From: Bacillus timonensis
Lineage (GTDB): Bacteria > Bacillota > Bacilli > Bacillales > Bacillaceae_L
Reading direction: 5' to 3'
Assembly (NCBI RefSeq): GCF_000285535.1
Contig: NZ_HE610987.1
Location: 553,775-617,774, forward strand
DNA: 64,000 nt
Part shown: positions 1-7,485 of the stretch, piece after piece
How positions within the stretch are numbered: the stretch's first letter is position 1
Layout of the letters: the number at the start of each line of letters is the position of its first letter
Notes under the pieces: model-generated
The model's input: the letters and a program-made list of their open reading frames with translations, nothing else
Databases searched by the model: none
Told to the model about the DNA's origin: nothing
Translations under genes and position numbers: made by a program

Positions 1-371
1 TAGCTATTATGGAGCTATTAAAAGAAAGAGACCAATATGCACCAGCATTTGTGCCACCACATAACACGGCAACAATGGTTGATGATCGATATGCTGTAAC
101 AGAAGGGGAACAACAAGAAATCATTCACAAGTTTTTACCAGATGGGGTAAATGGTCGATTAAAAAAATTCCCTCCTAAAGAAAAACAAAGACTGATTGTT
201 CTTCGGGAATTGACAAAACTCTTCAACAGCAACACCACTTACACAGAAAAAGAAATCAATCAGATTTTAGAAAAAGTGCATGATGATTATGTGTTGATTC
301 GAAGATATTTAATTAGTTATGGGTTTTTAGAAAGAAAGCCTGATGGTAGCCAATATTGGCTGAAACAATAA
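1..371 (+). CDS. DUF2087 domain regulator, 5' end outside window
   Basis: The visible 120 residues match the DUF2087 domain, which in Bacillaceae usually forms the C-terminal half of an ArsR-type HTH regulator. The region around residues 37-70 (HKFLPDGVNGRLKKFPPKEK) and the end (RRYLISYGFLERKPDGSQYW) are typical of that domain. The first ATG is at position 9, but the frame stays open to the window edge and no ribosome site can be seen, so the gene most likely begins upstream and the HTH part is missing here. It is followed 20 bases later by a GIY-YIG gene, a recurrent pairing. The ligand and targets are unknown. Confidence 0.7.
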   Translation, partial: AIMELLKERDQYAPAFVPPHNTATMVDDRYAVTEGEQQEIIHKFLPDGVNGRLKKFPPKEKQRLIVLRELTKLFNSNTTYTEKEINQILEKVHDDYVLIRRYLISYGFLERKPDGSQYWLKQ

Positions 372-391
372 TATGGGAGTGGGGGTCTACA

Positions 392-754
392 ATGGATCGA
401 AAAAAAGAGTTGAAACAACAATATAAAGAAACACCGGTTGAAGCAGGTGTTTACCAAATTAAAAATACTCAAAACGGAAAACTTTTCATCGGAAGCACTA
501 GAAACTTTAAAACATTAAACGGGTTAAAATTCAGTTTAAGTTCAGGTACAGCCTCACCTATTAATAAGGAACTTCAAGAAGATTGGAGTCATTATGGGGC
601 AAGTGAATTCAGCATAAATATTTTAGAAAAACTTAAAAAGAAAGATGACCCTTATTTTAATGAAAAAGAGGCATTGCAAGCACTTGAAAATAAATGGTTA
701 GAAGAGCTCCAACCATATGGAGAACAAGGTTACAACAAGAAAAAACATCGTTAA
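392..754 (+). CDS. GIY-YIG nuclease family protein
   Basis: A 120-residue protein. The N-terminal segment AGVYQIKNTQNGKLFIGST carries the paired GVY and FIG elements of the GIY-YIG fold, and the tail is lysine-rich. The ATG at 392 is preferred over an in-frame start at 356 because the latter lies inside the preceding gene, while a G-rich ribosome site (GGGAGTGGGGG) precedes 392. It sits just downstream of the DUF2087 regulator and is probably co-transcribed with it. Stand-alone GIY-YIG proteins of this size in Bacillus have no firmly assigned substrate. DNA binding or cleavage is the family expectation only. Confidence 0.75.
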   Translation: MDRKKELKQQYKETPVEAGVYQIKNTQNGKLFIGSTRNFKTLNGLKFSLSSGTASPINKELQEDWSHYGASEFSINILEKLKKKDDPYFNEKEALQALENKWLEELQPYGEQGYNKKKHR

Positions 755-772
755 TTTATGGTTTGCAGTAAT

Positions 773-808
773 AAAAGGGTGGACAGTGAGACTGTCCCAC
801 CTTTTATT
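773..808. terminator. Bidirectional Rho-independent terminator
   Basis: Stem GGTGGACAGT/ACTGTCCCACC with A-rich and T-rich flanks on both sides. It lies between the convergent GIY-YIG and YbaK genes and overlaps the stop codon of the latter. Confidence 0.8.
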
Positions 809-1316
809 CGTTATGTACCGCAACCTTATCCTCGGTTTCTTCAATTTGCCAACCTTTGCAGACATCCACCCAACCCTTTGCCTCGGAAAATTGGAATAGC
901 TCATCACAAGTTAATTCAATTGCAGAATTGATACTGCCGCAAGCTGGAAACACAGTTGTAAAACGCTTCATAGACTCATCTAGATACACATCCAGATTAT
1001 TTGCCAAACCAAATGGGCAAACACCGCCAATCACATGTCCCGTTTGTTCAACAACCTCTTCTGCTGGAAGCATTCTTGCTTTTAAGCCAAAAGTATGACG
1101 GAACTTTTTATTATCAATTTTTGCATCGCCCGCAGCCACAACTAAAATTGCAGACTCCCCTTCCCCACGAAAAGAAAGTGTCTTAGCAATTCGCTCTGGA
1201 GCAACACCAATTGTTTCGGCAGCCTGGTCGACCGTTGCACTTACTGTTTCAAACTCCATAATATCCTTTTCGCGATTCCATCTTTTAAAATGTTCTTTCA
1301 CACTTTCAAGTGACAT
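804..1316 (-). CDS. YbaK/EbsC family aminoacyl-tRNA deacylase-like protein
   Basis: A 170-residue single-domain protein of the YbaK/ProX editing family, which hydrolyses mischarged aminoacyl-tRNAs (Cys-tRNA-Pro or Ala-tRNA-Pro) in the cytoplasm. Family features visible are the segment AKTLSFRGEGESAILVVAAGDAKID, the lysine-bearing NKKFRH and the glycine-rich GGVCPFGL. Two ATGs are in frame. The upstream one (1325) abuts the AAGGAAGG ribosome site, whereas the ATG at 1316 has a normal 9-base spacing, so I chose 1316. The exact tRNA substrate cannot be told from the sequence. Confidence 0.85.
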   Translation of the reverse strand: MSLESVKEHFKRWNREKDIMEFETVSATVDQAAETIGVAPERIAKTLSFRGEGESAILVVAAGDAKIDNKKFRHTFGLKARMLPAEEVVEQTGHVIGGVCPFGLANNLDVYLDESMKRFTTVFPACGSINSAIELTCDELFQFSEAKGWVDVCKGWQIEETEDKVAVHNE

Positions 1317-1599
1317 TTTATTCATCCTTCCTTTGAGGTTTATTCTCTTAATTTAACATAACATTTTAAAAAATCATAAAAATGTACTCATGCTTTTCAA
1401 TGAGAACAGTCGGTTCATACTTTTACACTTATTGACAAAAACTTGTGAATTAATACTTAATTTACAAAACATTAACGTTGTTACATTAAATTATTAATAG
1501 GAGACTGATAATCTATTTATAGGCAATTGGTATTATTTTTCTTTTCCTATTTAGGATTTGTATATAGAAAAATTAATAGTATAGGAGATGGGCTTTTAA

Positions 1600-2589
1600 A
1601 TGGAAATTGTGATAGGAGAAATAGCGAAAGAGAGTTTCATTGTGTCTCCTTCAACAAAATGTGAGGAAGTGTACTCAATCTTCGAAAGAGAGTCTGCCAT
1701 TGAGGGAGTAGTTGTATGCTCGGACCGACAACAACCGGTAGGACTCGTAATGAAAACCCATTTTTTTCAAAGGCTCTCTATCAAGTATGGGTTTGACCTT
1801 TTTATGAAACGAACGATTGATCTCGTAATGGACCAAGAAATTTTAATTGTGGATTATAGTTTAGCTTTAACGGAAGTAAGTTCTCTTGCAATGAGTAGGA
1901 AATTAGAGCATTTATATGATGTCGTAATCGTAACAAAGGAAAATACCTTATTTGGAACCGTTAGCATTCGCGAACTAATTATGAAGCTTGCAGAGATTCA
2001 GATAAGAAATGCACGATACTCTAACCCATTAACCGGATTACCTGGTAACAATGTAATCAAAGAGACCTTGCAGGAGGTCCTCACCTATAACAAGTTTAGT
2101 GTGTTATATATCGATATTGATTCTTTTAAATCCTTTAACGATACATACGGATTTTCAAAGGGGGATGAATTAATTAAGGAAACAGCTATCATTCTTTCTG
2201 AAGCAATCATGACCACAGACAATGAACCTTCTTTTTTAGGACATATTGGTGGAGATGATTTTATTGTTACGCTGCCACATCATCATTATCGAGCAATATG
2301 TGAAAACATTATTGAACGGTTTACTGACTCACTACGTATTTTCTATTCACAGGAGGATATTCGAAATGGTTATGTGTCTGGGAAAAATAGGCAAGGCATC
2401 CCCGAAAAACTACCCTTGGCTAGTATCTCCATTGCGATCATCCAAAATAAAAAGAGACCCGTCACATCGCTTGAACAATTAAGCTTGGAATCTGCAAAAT
2501 TAAAAAGCTACTGCAAATCAATAACAAACAGCATCTATCTTACATTGGATGATTTTGAAGAGCGAACAAAAGAGAAGACCCTTGTTTAA
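1600..2589 (+). CDS. CBS-pair GGDEF protein (probable diguanylate cyclase)
   Basis: A 329-residue soluble protein. Residues 1-130 resemble a CBS-domain pair (ligand-binding, often adenine nucleotides). Residues from about 140 form a GGDEF domain beginning NPLTGLPGN. The metal-binding motif YIDIDSF and the active-site loop GGDDF (conservative E-to-D variant) are present, so synthesis of cyclic-di-GMP is plausible. I see no RxxD inhibitory site five residues before the loop. It is monocistronic, with the ribosome site AGGAGATGGG upstream and a terminator downstream. The window also encodes a second cyclase and a broken EAL protein. Confidence 0.85.
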   Translation: MEIVIGEIAKESFIVSPSTKCEEVYSIFERESAIEGVVVCSDRQQPVGLVMKTHFFQRLSIKYGFDLFMKRTIDLVMDQEILIVDYSLALTEVSSLAMSRKLEHLYDVVIVTKENTLFGTVSIRELIMKLAEIQIRNARYSNPLTGLPGNNVIKETLQEVLTYNKFSVLYIDIDSFKSFNDTYGFSKGDELIKETAIILSEAIMTTDNEPSFLGHIGGDDFIVTLPHHHYRAICENIIERFTDSLRIFYSQEDIRNGYVSGKNRQGIPEKLPLASISIAIIQNKKRPVTSLEQLSLESAKLKSYCKSITNSIYLTLDDFEERTKEKTLV

Positions 2590-2628
2590 ACATAAAGGGT
2601 CTGGTTTAAGATTCTTTTCGTCTTATGG

Positions 2629-2664
2629 AAATGGCGTGCTAATCTCAATCTTAGCACGCCATTT
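2629..2664. terminator. Bidirectional terminator between GGDEF and FTR1 genes
   Basis: Perfect 14-bp stem AAATGGCGTGCTAA/TTAGCACGCCATTT with an 8-base loop, between convergent genes. Confidence 0.85.
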
Positions 2665-2710
2665 ATAGGGTTATTTGCGTCCAAATATATTCCTTTTTAT
2701 TATTTAGGCA

Positions 2711-3412
2711 TTAAGTATTAGCTTTCATCCATTTAGACAAATCATTTTTAAATAAGATGTAGAAAGAAGGAATTATGAACAATGCCATTAAACCAATTTC
2801 AATGACTTCTGTTTCTACAGAAATAAGTTCGATGATACCTTCTGCAAACATTTCACCACCGATTAGAATAAGAATGAGGCCTAACGCCTTAAAGATAAGG
2901 CCAAGATTTAATTTTATCGTTGTTTTGAACAGTAAAATAGCTATAAATATAGAAGCTATGATTCCAATAAGACTTCCTAAAACAACGGTGCTAGCTGCCT
3001 CCGTTACTTTGGTTAAATTAAAGATGACTAGTTCTATTCCTTCACGTGCCACTGATAAAAAAGCTAATAGAAATAAACCAATTCTTGATTGTGTCTTGGC
3101 AACCTGTTCTTTTAGCTCTGTTGTTACATGCTGATTACGATGCAACCATAGGATAAAATAAGCAATCAGTCCAGATGCCACTAACATCATGGAAACCTCT
3201 AAAATCTCTTCTGCCTCATGTGAAATACTTTGTGCAAATTGAAAAAGGATAAAGCCCAGTACTACACTTCCTACTACTCCCGCAATAGTCCCTGACACGA
3301 CCGCTCTGTAAAGATGGTTTCGGCCAAGCCTCGTTAAAGTTATAAGGATAATTCCAATAATTAATGCTGCTTCAAGTCCTTCACGGAAAGATAAAAATAG
3401 TGAATCTAACAT
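2711..3412 (-). CDS. efeU: FTR1/EfeU-family iron permease
   Basis: A 233-residue membrane protein with about seven hydrophobic segments. It has the two Fe-binding REXXE motifs of the FTR1 family: REGLEA near residue 10 and REGIE near residue 124. The start at 3412 is preceded by GGAGGA at good spacing; an upstream in-frame ATG (3457) has none. In Bacillus the EfeU permease usually works with EfeO and EfeB, but neither neighbour encodes them, so this copy is solitary. A strong Fur box lies just upstream, which supports iron-repressed expression. Confidence 0.88.
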   Translation of the reverse strand: MLDSLFLSFREGLEAALIIGIILITLTRLGRNHLYRAVVSGTIAGVVGSVVLGFILFQFAQSISHEAEEILEVSMMLVASGLIAYFILWLHRNQHVTTELKEQVAKTQSRIGLFLLAFLSVAREGIELVIFNLTKVTEAASTVVLGSLIGIIASIFIAILLFKTTIKLNLGLIFKALGLILILIGGEMFAEGIIELISVETEVIEIGLMALFIIPSFYILFKNDLSKWMKANT

Positions 3413-3467
3413 AAACAGTCCTCCTCCCCCAAAGATGATATTGATAATCACTTTCACTTATTTTAAT

Positions 3468-3486
3468 AATAATGATAATCATTCTC
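3468..3486. promoter_or_regulatory. Fur box upstream of FTR1 permease
   Basis: AATAATGATAATCATTCTC matches the 19-bp Fur consensus GATAATGATAATCATTATC at 17 of 19 positions. It lies 56 bases upstream of the chosen FTR1 start. A second weaker AT-rich half-match (GATATTGATAATCACTTTC) sits at about 3436-3454. Confidence 0.85.
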
Positions 3487-3510
3487 ATTGTCAATAATAC
3501 TTTATATAAA

Positions 3511-3541
3511 AAATTGGCACAGACCTGCTCCTGTGCCAATT
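3511..3541 (-). terminator. Terminator of the EAL gene
   Basis: On the minus strand the stem AATTGGCACAG/TCTGTGCCAATT is followed by a T run (TTTTTTATAT). Confidence 0.8.
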
Positions 3542-3606
3542 CGTATGAAATTTAATGTAAATAGACTCTTAGACGAAATACTGGATTTGGTCAAGAGTCT
3601 TCTCTT

Positions 3607-4476
3607 TTATAAAGTAATCGCTAATTGATGAAACATCTTTACTTTAGGCACGCTTCCATATCGCAGCTCAGGCATTGGTTTTCCTAGTGCATATCCTTGC
3701 CCCATGTGTACGCCAATGTCTTGCAAATATTCAAGCTCATGTTCTGTTTCAATGCCTTCGGCGATAATTGTCGTTCCAACCTGCATTGCATATTTCACCA
3801 AAAGCTCAACTAAGTGTTGATTTTCTCGATGACTGTTTATATTCCGAATAAGTGACTTATCGAGCTTAATAAATTCCGGTTTAAGGTATACAAGTGTCTG
3901 TAAGCTATTATATCCAGTCCCGGCATCATCAACTGCAATGCGAAACCCTTGTTGCCGATAATACTCGATTAATTCTTTAAATTGATGATAGTTTATAACA
4001 GATTGTTTTTCTGTTAATTCTAATACTATTTGGTTTGGAGATAAATTGTATTTTTCTAGCAATTCAAGCGTAATCCCACTCCGCCAACAAGGATCTGCCA
4101 ATACCTGCGTTTGAATGTTAAGAAATACTAGCGGATCGCGATTGCCACTTTGGTTTTTGACTTGCTCCGCAAATCTTTCGATAGAGAGATTTCGTAAGAA
4201 TTGTTCTACTTTAACTACATAAGAGCTTTCCCCTACATAGTCATAAAAGGTTTCCGTTGTTGGAAAATGAACTGTACTTTCAGGTCTGTTCAATATTTCA
4301 AATCCAACAGTAGAGCCTTCCTCAAGTGAGAGTATTGGTTGAAACACGGTTTTCACTTTTGATTTATGCATGAGTGTCTTAAGTTCTTCGTCTCGTTTGT
4401 ATTCTTGGTATAATGCGCCCCTTTTCCTTTTTAAAAAAGGCTGTTTTCGTATAGATTGTGGCTTTCTTGACCACAC
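3607..4476 (-). pseudogene. EAL-domain phosphodiesterase, 5' end displaced by IS insertion
   Basis: The body of a cyclic-di-GMP phosphodiesterase (EAL) gene. Catalytic motifs look complete: ExLxR as FEILNRP, LELTE, DDAGTGYNSL, KLDKSL, AEGIET and the terminal QGYALGKP. An IS1595-type element is inserted at the eighth base upstream of the KRKRG codons. The reading frame continues into the IS left end and acquires an ATG at 4476 (MWSRKPQSIRKQP), so an altered but nearly full-length protein could still be made. Removing the IS and one 8-bp duplication restores an in-frame start at 5857 (MKTNHLRNFIQFLVFL). I call it disrupted; residual function is possible. Confidence 0.85.
4431..4438. repeat. Left target-site duplication of the IS
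   Basis: TTAAAAAA directly abuts the left inverted repeat and is repeated at 5809-5816. Eight bases is the usual duplication of the IS1595 family. Confidence 0.9.
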
Positions 4477-4496
4477 TATGAAAAGGTCGATATAAT
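4467..4496 (+). promoter_or_regulatory. Transposase promoter
   Basis: TTGACC (4467-4472), 18-base spacer, perfect TATAAT (4491-4496), followed by AGGAGG at 4505 and the transposase ATG at 4520. Confidence 0.75.
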
Positions 4497-4517
4497 GGGG
4501 TTTTAGGAGGCGTTCAA
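4489..4517 (-). promoter_or_regulatory. Possible outward promoter at the IS left end
   Basis: On the minus strand TTGAAC, 17 bases, TATATC points into the EAL fragment. The fused ATG is only 13 bases past the -10 box and has no ribosome site, so any product would be leaderless or weak. Confidence 0.3.
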
Positions 4518-4519
4518 GT

Positions 4520-5528
4520 ATGTGGGAAGATATTTATGAAGATTACAGCGAGTTAACCAAATCTGAGCAAATGGCGTTATTTAATGCGATGAAACAAGAC
4601 TTGTTTCCAGATGAACCAGACAAAATTACGAGACTACTCAAAAGCATTCGTGAAGCCCGATTTGCTTCTGGTTTAGGTTGTGTTCATTGTGGAAGCACAT
4701 CGGTAAAACGGAACGGTAAGTATCGTTCCAGACAACGCTATCTATGTAATGATTGTGGGAAGTCTTTCAACGATATGACGAACACTCCGTTTTCAGGCTC
4801 TCGCTACCCTGAAAAGTGGGTGAAATACATTGAACTGATGGTCGAAGGTTATACTTTGCCAAAAATCGCTGAACGCTTGAAAATTCATATCTCTACGCCT
4901 TCTATTGGAGACATAAAATCTTGAACGCATTAGGCAGTCTTGGGTTTAATCAATTGCAGGGTATCGTTGAAAGTGACGAAACCTTCTTTCGTGAGTCTAT
5001 GAAAGGTAGAGAAATCACCCACAGAAAACCTAAGAAGCGTGGTGAAAAAGACGAGAAAAGAGGTATTTCTAACCTTAAAATTGCTGTTGTAGTAGCACAA
5101 GACCGCAACGGTAGTGGATTGCTCGAAAAGCAGGAACAGGGCGTGTAAAAGCTGAAGAAATTGATACTGTGATAGGTGAGTATATTCACCCGTCTGCTTT
5201 GCTATGCACAGATACAGCAACGAATTATAAAAAGTTTGCCAAACTAAAAGGGTTACAACACGAAACCATCAATGAACGCCAAAAACAACGTGTAAAGAAA
5301 GGAATCTACCACATTCAGCACGTTAATAATTTTCACAACAGATTAAAAACTTGGATGGAACGATTTCAAGGCGTTGCAACAAAATATCTTGATAATTACC
5401 TTTATTGGTTCAGATGGTTGGAGCTGGGCAAAAAAATAGCATTTGATGAACGAGTCAACCAAATGCTTATTTCTACCTGCCAAAAATCAAATAAAATAAC
5501 AGTCAATCAACTAAGGGGAATTGTTTAA
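4520..5528 (+). pseudogene. IS1595-family transposase with two frameshifts
   Basis: Three consecutive frames together encode one transposase. The first (4520-4924) holds a zinc ribbon (CVHC ... CNDC) and the start of the helical domain. The second (about 4921-5148) carries the first catalytic Asp in GIVESDETFF. The third (to 5528) has LLCTDTATNY with the second Asp, and HVNNFHNRLKTWM. Near 4899 one G appears lost (HIST then AFYWRHK is expected), and near 5119 one base is lost before ARKAGTGRVKAEE. Neither is in a long homopolymer, so the element looks truly inactive unless served in trans by another copy. Confidence 0.88.
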
Positions 5529-5531
5529 ATA

Positions 5532-5720
5532 TCAATTCTTGCTTAGTTTTTTCATACCTACGTGTAAAATTAAACCCATCATACTCCAGACATTCAAAAC
5601 ACAACTTACTATTAATAGGGGCAATTTTATGAATTCTGGTAAATGTGTATTTAAGCCGATTGTTAAGGTACTAACTCCAATTAACATCATTGCCATTAGC
5701 AAAGGTAAGTTTTTTACCAA
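5532..5720 (-). CDS. Small membrane protein carried as IS passenger
   Basis: A 62-residue hydrophobic protein with two predicted membrane segments (LLMAMMLIGVSTLTIGL and LLIVSCVLNVWSMMGLILHV) and a basic tail KKLSKN. It lies inside the IS, convergent to the transposase with 3 bases between the stop codons. The TTG start at 5720 has a perfect AAAGGAGGTGG ribosome site 7-8 bases away; a GTG nine bases upstream overlaps that site. An extended -10 (TGGTATAAT) precedes it. I do not recognise the family. Passenger genes are known in IS1595-type elements, so this may be one. Confidence 0.6.
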   Translation of the reverse strand: MVKNLPLLMAMMLIGVSTLTIGLNTHLPEFIKLPLLIVSCVLNVWSMMGLILHVGMKKLSKN

Positions 5721-5808
5721 ATAAGCCACCTCCTTTTTATCTTTATTATACCATTATAGTATAATACTTTGTTTTTTATAAAAAACAACAAACTTTACGA
5801 AAACAGCC

Positions 5809-5816
5809 TTAAAAAA
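5809..5816. repeat. Right target-site duplication of the IS
   Basis: TTAAAAAA, identical to 4431-4438, directly after the right inverted repeat that ends at 5808. Confidence 0.9.
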
Positions 5817-5857
5817 ACAAGAAATTGTATGAAATTACGTAAATGGTTTGTCTTCAT
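5817..5857 (-). pseudogene. Severed 5' end of the EAL gene
   Basis: On the minus strand an ATG (5857) preceded by AGGTAGGAG begins MKTNHLRNFIQFLV. It runs into the duplication and is in frame with KRKRGALYQEY of the EAL body once the IS is removed. The original promoter presumably lies just upstream of it and now reads into the IS right end. Confidence 0.8.
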
Positions 5858-5962
5858 GGGCTCCTACCTTTTGTACAAAATTAACGGGATGTCTATTTAT
5901 ATTATAAAGTGTGAGCTTTCCTTGGAGTAATAAGATTATGTAAAATTTATGTAAACAAAAAT

Positions 5963-5985
5963 AGGCTTGGAAATGTTCCAAGCCT
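5963..5985 (-). terminator. Terminator of ywmB-like gene
   Basis: Stem AGGCTTGGAA/TTCCAAGCCT with a 3-base loop, then ATTTTTGTTT on the minus strand. Confidence 0.8.
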
Positions 5986-5992
5986 CCTGGTG

Positions 5993-6709
5993 TCAATATT
6001 CCGTTATAATAATCGGTGTCCCAATCGTCACGTCGATTCCTTTTTGCTCAACGTTTTCCCTTAAACCAACCTGCAAGTTGATTTTTTCCTGTTTTGCAGT
6101 CAATAACTCGGATTCAAAAAGAGTAGAGTAAGCCGAAACGGAGACAAAACTCTTTTCTTGAAGTTGCTCCACAGCTTTGCCGTTAGCGTCCTCTACCATC
6201 ATTGCTGCAATCTCTTTCAATTGACTACCTTTAGACTTCATTACACCGGAAATGGTATAAAAGGTAGTGCTATCTTTGAACGATTCCCTTACCCAATTGA
6301 TTTGCTCAGCTGTAAGTTCCTTCCCTTGGGCTTCCTTGGTAATCGCGATTTTGAATTTTCCAGCTGATTTATATACTTTTAGCTTAATTGACTCTGTAAT
6401 TCCGAGTTCGTTCTCTTTTTTACCTTGCCATACGTAATGGCTGTTTTCTTCTTCAAGAATACTTTTCCAGCTATATGAATCATGATTACTCATGAATGTT
6501 TCAATTTGATTCTCCATTTCCTTCACATCATTAACTTGTCCAATTGTACCGCGTGACAAGGCCATCCATGATTGTATTTCAACGTTATTCTTATGAGCAA
6601 GTTCTTTCATATCAATTAGGTCATTCTTTTGAATAAGTTCATCCTGATTATTTGAATAAAATCCAGCTAATATTCCTATCGATAAGATTAATGCCATTGT
6701 CATCTTCAT
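5993..6709 (-). CDS. ywmB: YwmB family TATA-box-binding-like protein
   Basis: A 238-residue exported-type protein. A short hydrophobic N-terminus (MTMALILSIGILAGFYS) acts as a signal or anchor. The body and the C-terminus ending GTPIIITEY are characteristic of the YwmB family, which adopts a TATA-box-binding-protein-like fold outside the cytoplasm. In B. subtilis ywmB lies between the atp operon and spoIID; here it stands alone, next to the IS-disrupted EAL gene. The ribosome site GAGGTGAGGGAC precedes the start. The biochemical role of the family is unknown. Confidence 0.85.
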   Translation of the reverse strand: MKMTMALILSIGILAGFYSNNQDELIQKNDLIDMKELAHKNNVEIQSWMALSRGTIGQVNDVKEMENQIETFMSNHDSYSWKSILEEENSHYVWQGKKENELGITESIKLKVYKSAGKFKIAITKEAQGKELTAEQINWVRESFKDSTTFYTISGVMKSKGSQLKEIAAMMVEDANGKAVEQLQEKSFVSVSAYSTLFESELLTAKQEKINLQVGLRENVEQKGIDVTIGTPIIITEY

Positions 6710-6862
6710 CTGTCCCTCACCTCTTTAACAAGGATAGACAGGGTTTTATATATCTATACCTAAAAATCTAGTAAACTTAAAAATCAAGGAAATTTCAGCG
6801 ATTTTGTTTTACTTTTCATATTTTTAGTGCATTATATAGAAGATACTAAGGAGGTGTGATCG

Positions 6863-7258
6863 ATGAAATCAATGAATGTCTCATTTCATAAGGAAGATGC
6901 AATTGAAGCCATGAAGGTCGATATTCTTGGCGAAGAGGATTTTAACCGAGTAACAGAAGGCGGCACTCGTCACCTTTTTGAGCTTGATACGAATATTGGA
7001 TTTTTTGTCTTTTTCGATGGAGCAGACTCAGAAGGAAATTTGCACTATCTCGCACTTCAATACGAAGAAGAAAGTGAAGAGCCTACATACTGTTTCTCAT
7101 TTGAGCTTAAGGATTTTTATGAATTTATGGCATTGTATCTTAATGACCTTGAGTTCTCAGACGAGGAATCTGAAGAAGAAGAGCAAGAATATGGACCAAT
7201 CCATCACCTCGCTCATTTGTTATATCATATTGTCGAGGAAGCAAAACACGTCGAGTAA
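6863..7258 (+). CDS. Conserved acidic cytosolic protein, function unknown
   Basis: A 131-residue very acidic protein with no signal or membrane segment. Notable parts are GGTRHLFELDTNIGFFVFFDG and an acidic stretch of repeated D/E around residues 95-112, followed by a His-rich IHHLAHLLYHI. The ribosome site AAGGAGGTGTGATCG is ideal. The fold is not recognised with confidence. Its terminator hairpin is the one duplicated around the repeat element at 7285-7485. Confidence 0.75.
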   Translation: MKSMNVSFHKEDAIEAMKVDILGEEDFNRVTEGGTRHLFELDTNIGFFVFFDGADSEGNLHYLALQYEEESEEPTYCFSFELKDFYEFMALYLNDLEFSDEESEEEEQEYGPIHHLAHLLYHIVEEAKHVE

Positions 7259-7266
7259 TCATGATG

Positions 7267-7284
7267 GGCCACAATGTTGTGGCC
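7267..7284. repeat. Left copy of duplicated terminator hairpin (locus A)
   Basis: Perfect palindrome GGCCACAATGTTGTGGCC, identical to 7486-7503. It lacks the T tract, which follows only the right copy. The two copies flank the structured repeat exactly. Confidence 0.85.
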
Positions 7285-7485
7285 TCAGAATGTAGACAAA
7301 GTCAGTGCTGACTTTGTCTACATGAACTATTAAGGATATCAAAATTTAAATTCTATTCCCAGACTGTCTTGCGAACGCTTGTCAGACAAGGCGCGCAGCT
7401 GAGCGAAGACGCGAATAGAAGTTGCCTTCATGAGCGGACGAGGGAGGCAAGCAACGCAGTATGCGAGCGTTTGTCAACAGTCTGT
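7285..7485 (+). repeat. Structured ~200-bp repeat element, copy A
   Basis: About 90% identical to 28025-28223. It begins with TCAGAATGTAGAC, contains a perfect 14-bp stem (GTAGACAAAGTCAG and complement), an AT-rich linker, then a 125-base GC-richer part bounded by CAGACTGT and ACAGTCTG. That part has inner stems AACGCT/AGCGTT and TTGCCT/AGGCAA. It has no ORF. It is inserted between two copies of the local terminator hairpin. I read it as a non-autonomous mobile or RNA-encoding repeat. Confidence 0.8.

Larger units (their letters stand above)
4439..5808 (+). mobile_element. IS1595-family insertion sequence, 1370 bp
   Basis: The ends are inverted repeats (GGCTGTTTTCGTA left; its complement right), flanked by an 8-bp direct duplication TTAAAAAA. 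Inside are a decayed transposase gene with zinc-ribbon and ISXO2-like DDE domains, and a convergent small membrane-protein gene that is not part of the transposition machinery. The element splits an EAL gene whose frame is restored when the IS plus one duplication is removed. Assignment to the IS1595 family rests on the transposase architecture, terminal GG and duplication length. Confidence 0.92.

Noticed and set aside
3607-4476. Intact EAL gene starting at 4476
   Set aside because: The first 12-13 codons belong to the IS left end, and the natural start is recovered beyond the IS at 5857.
4921-5148. Independent small gene inside the IS
   Set aside because: It is the middle third of the transposase in a shifted frame, carrying the first catalytic Asp.
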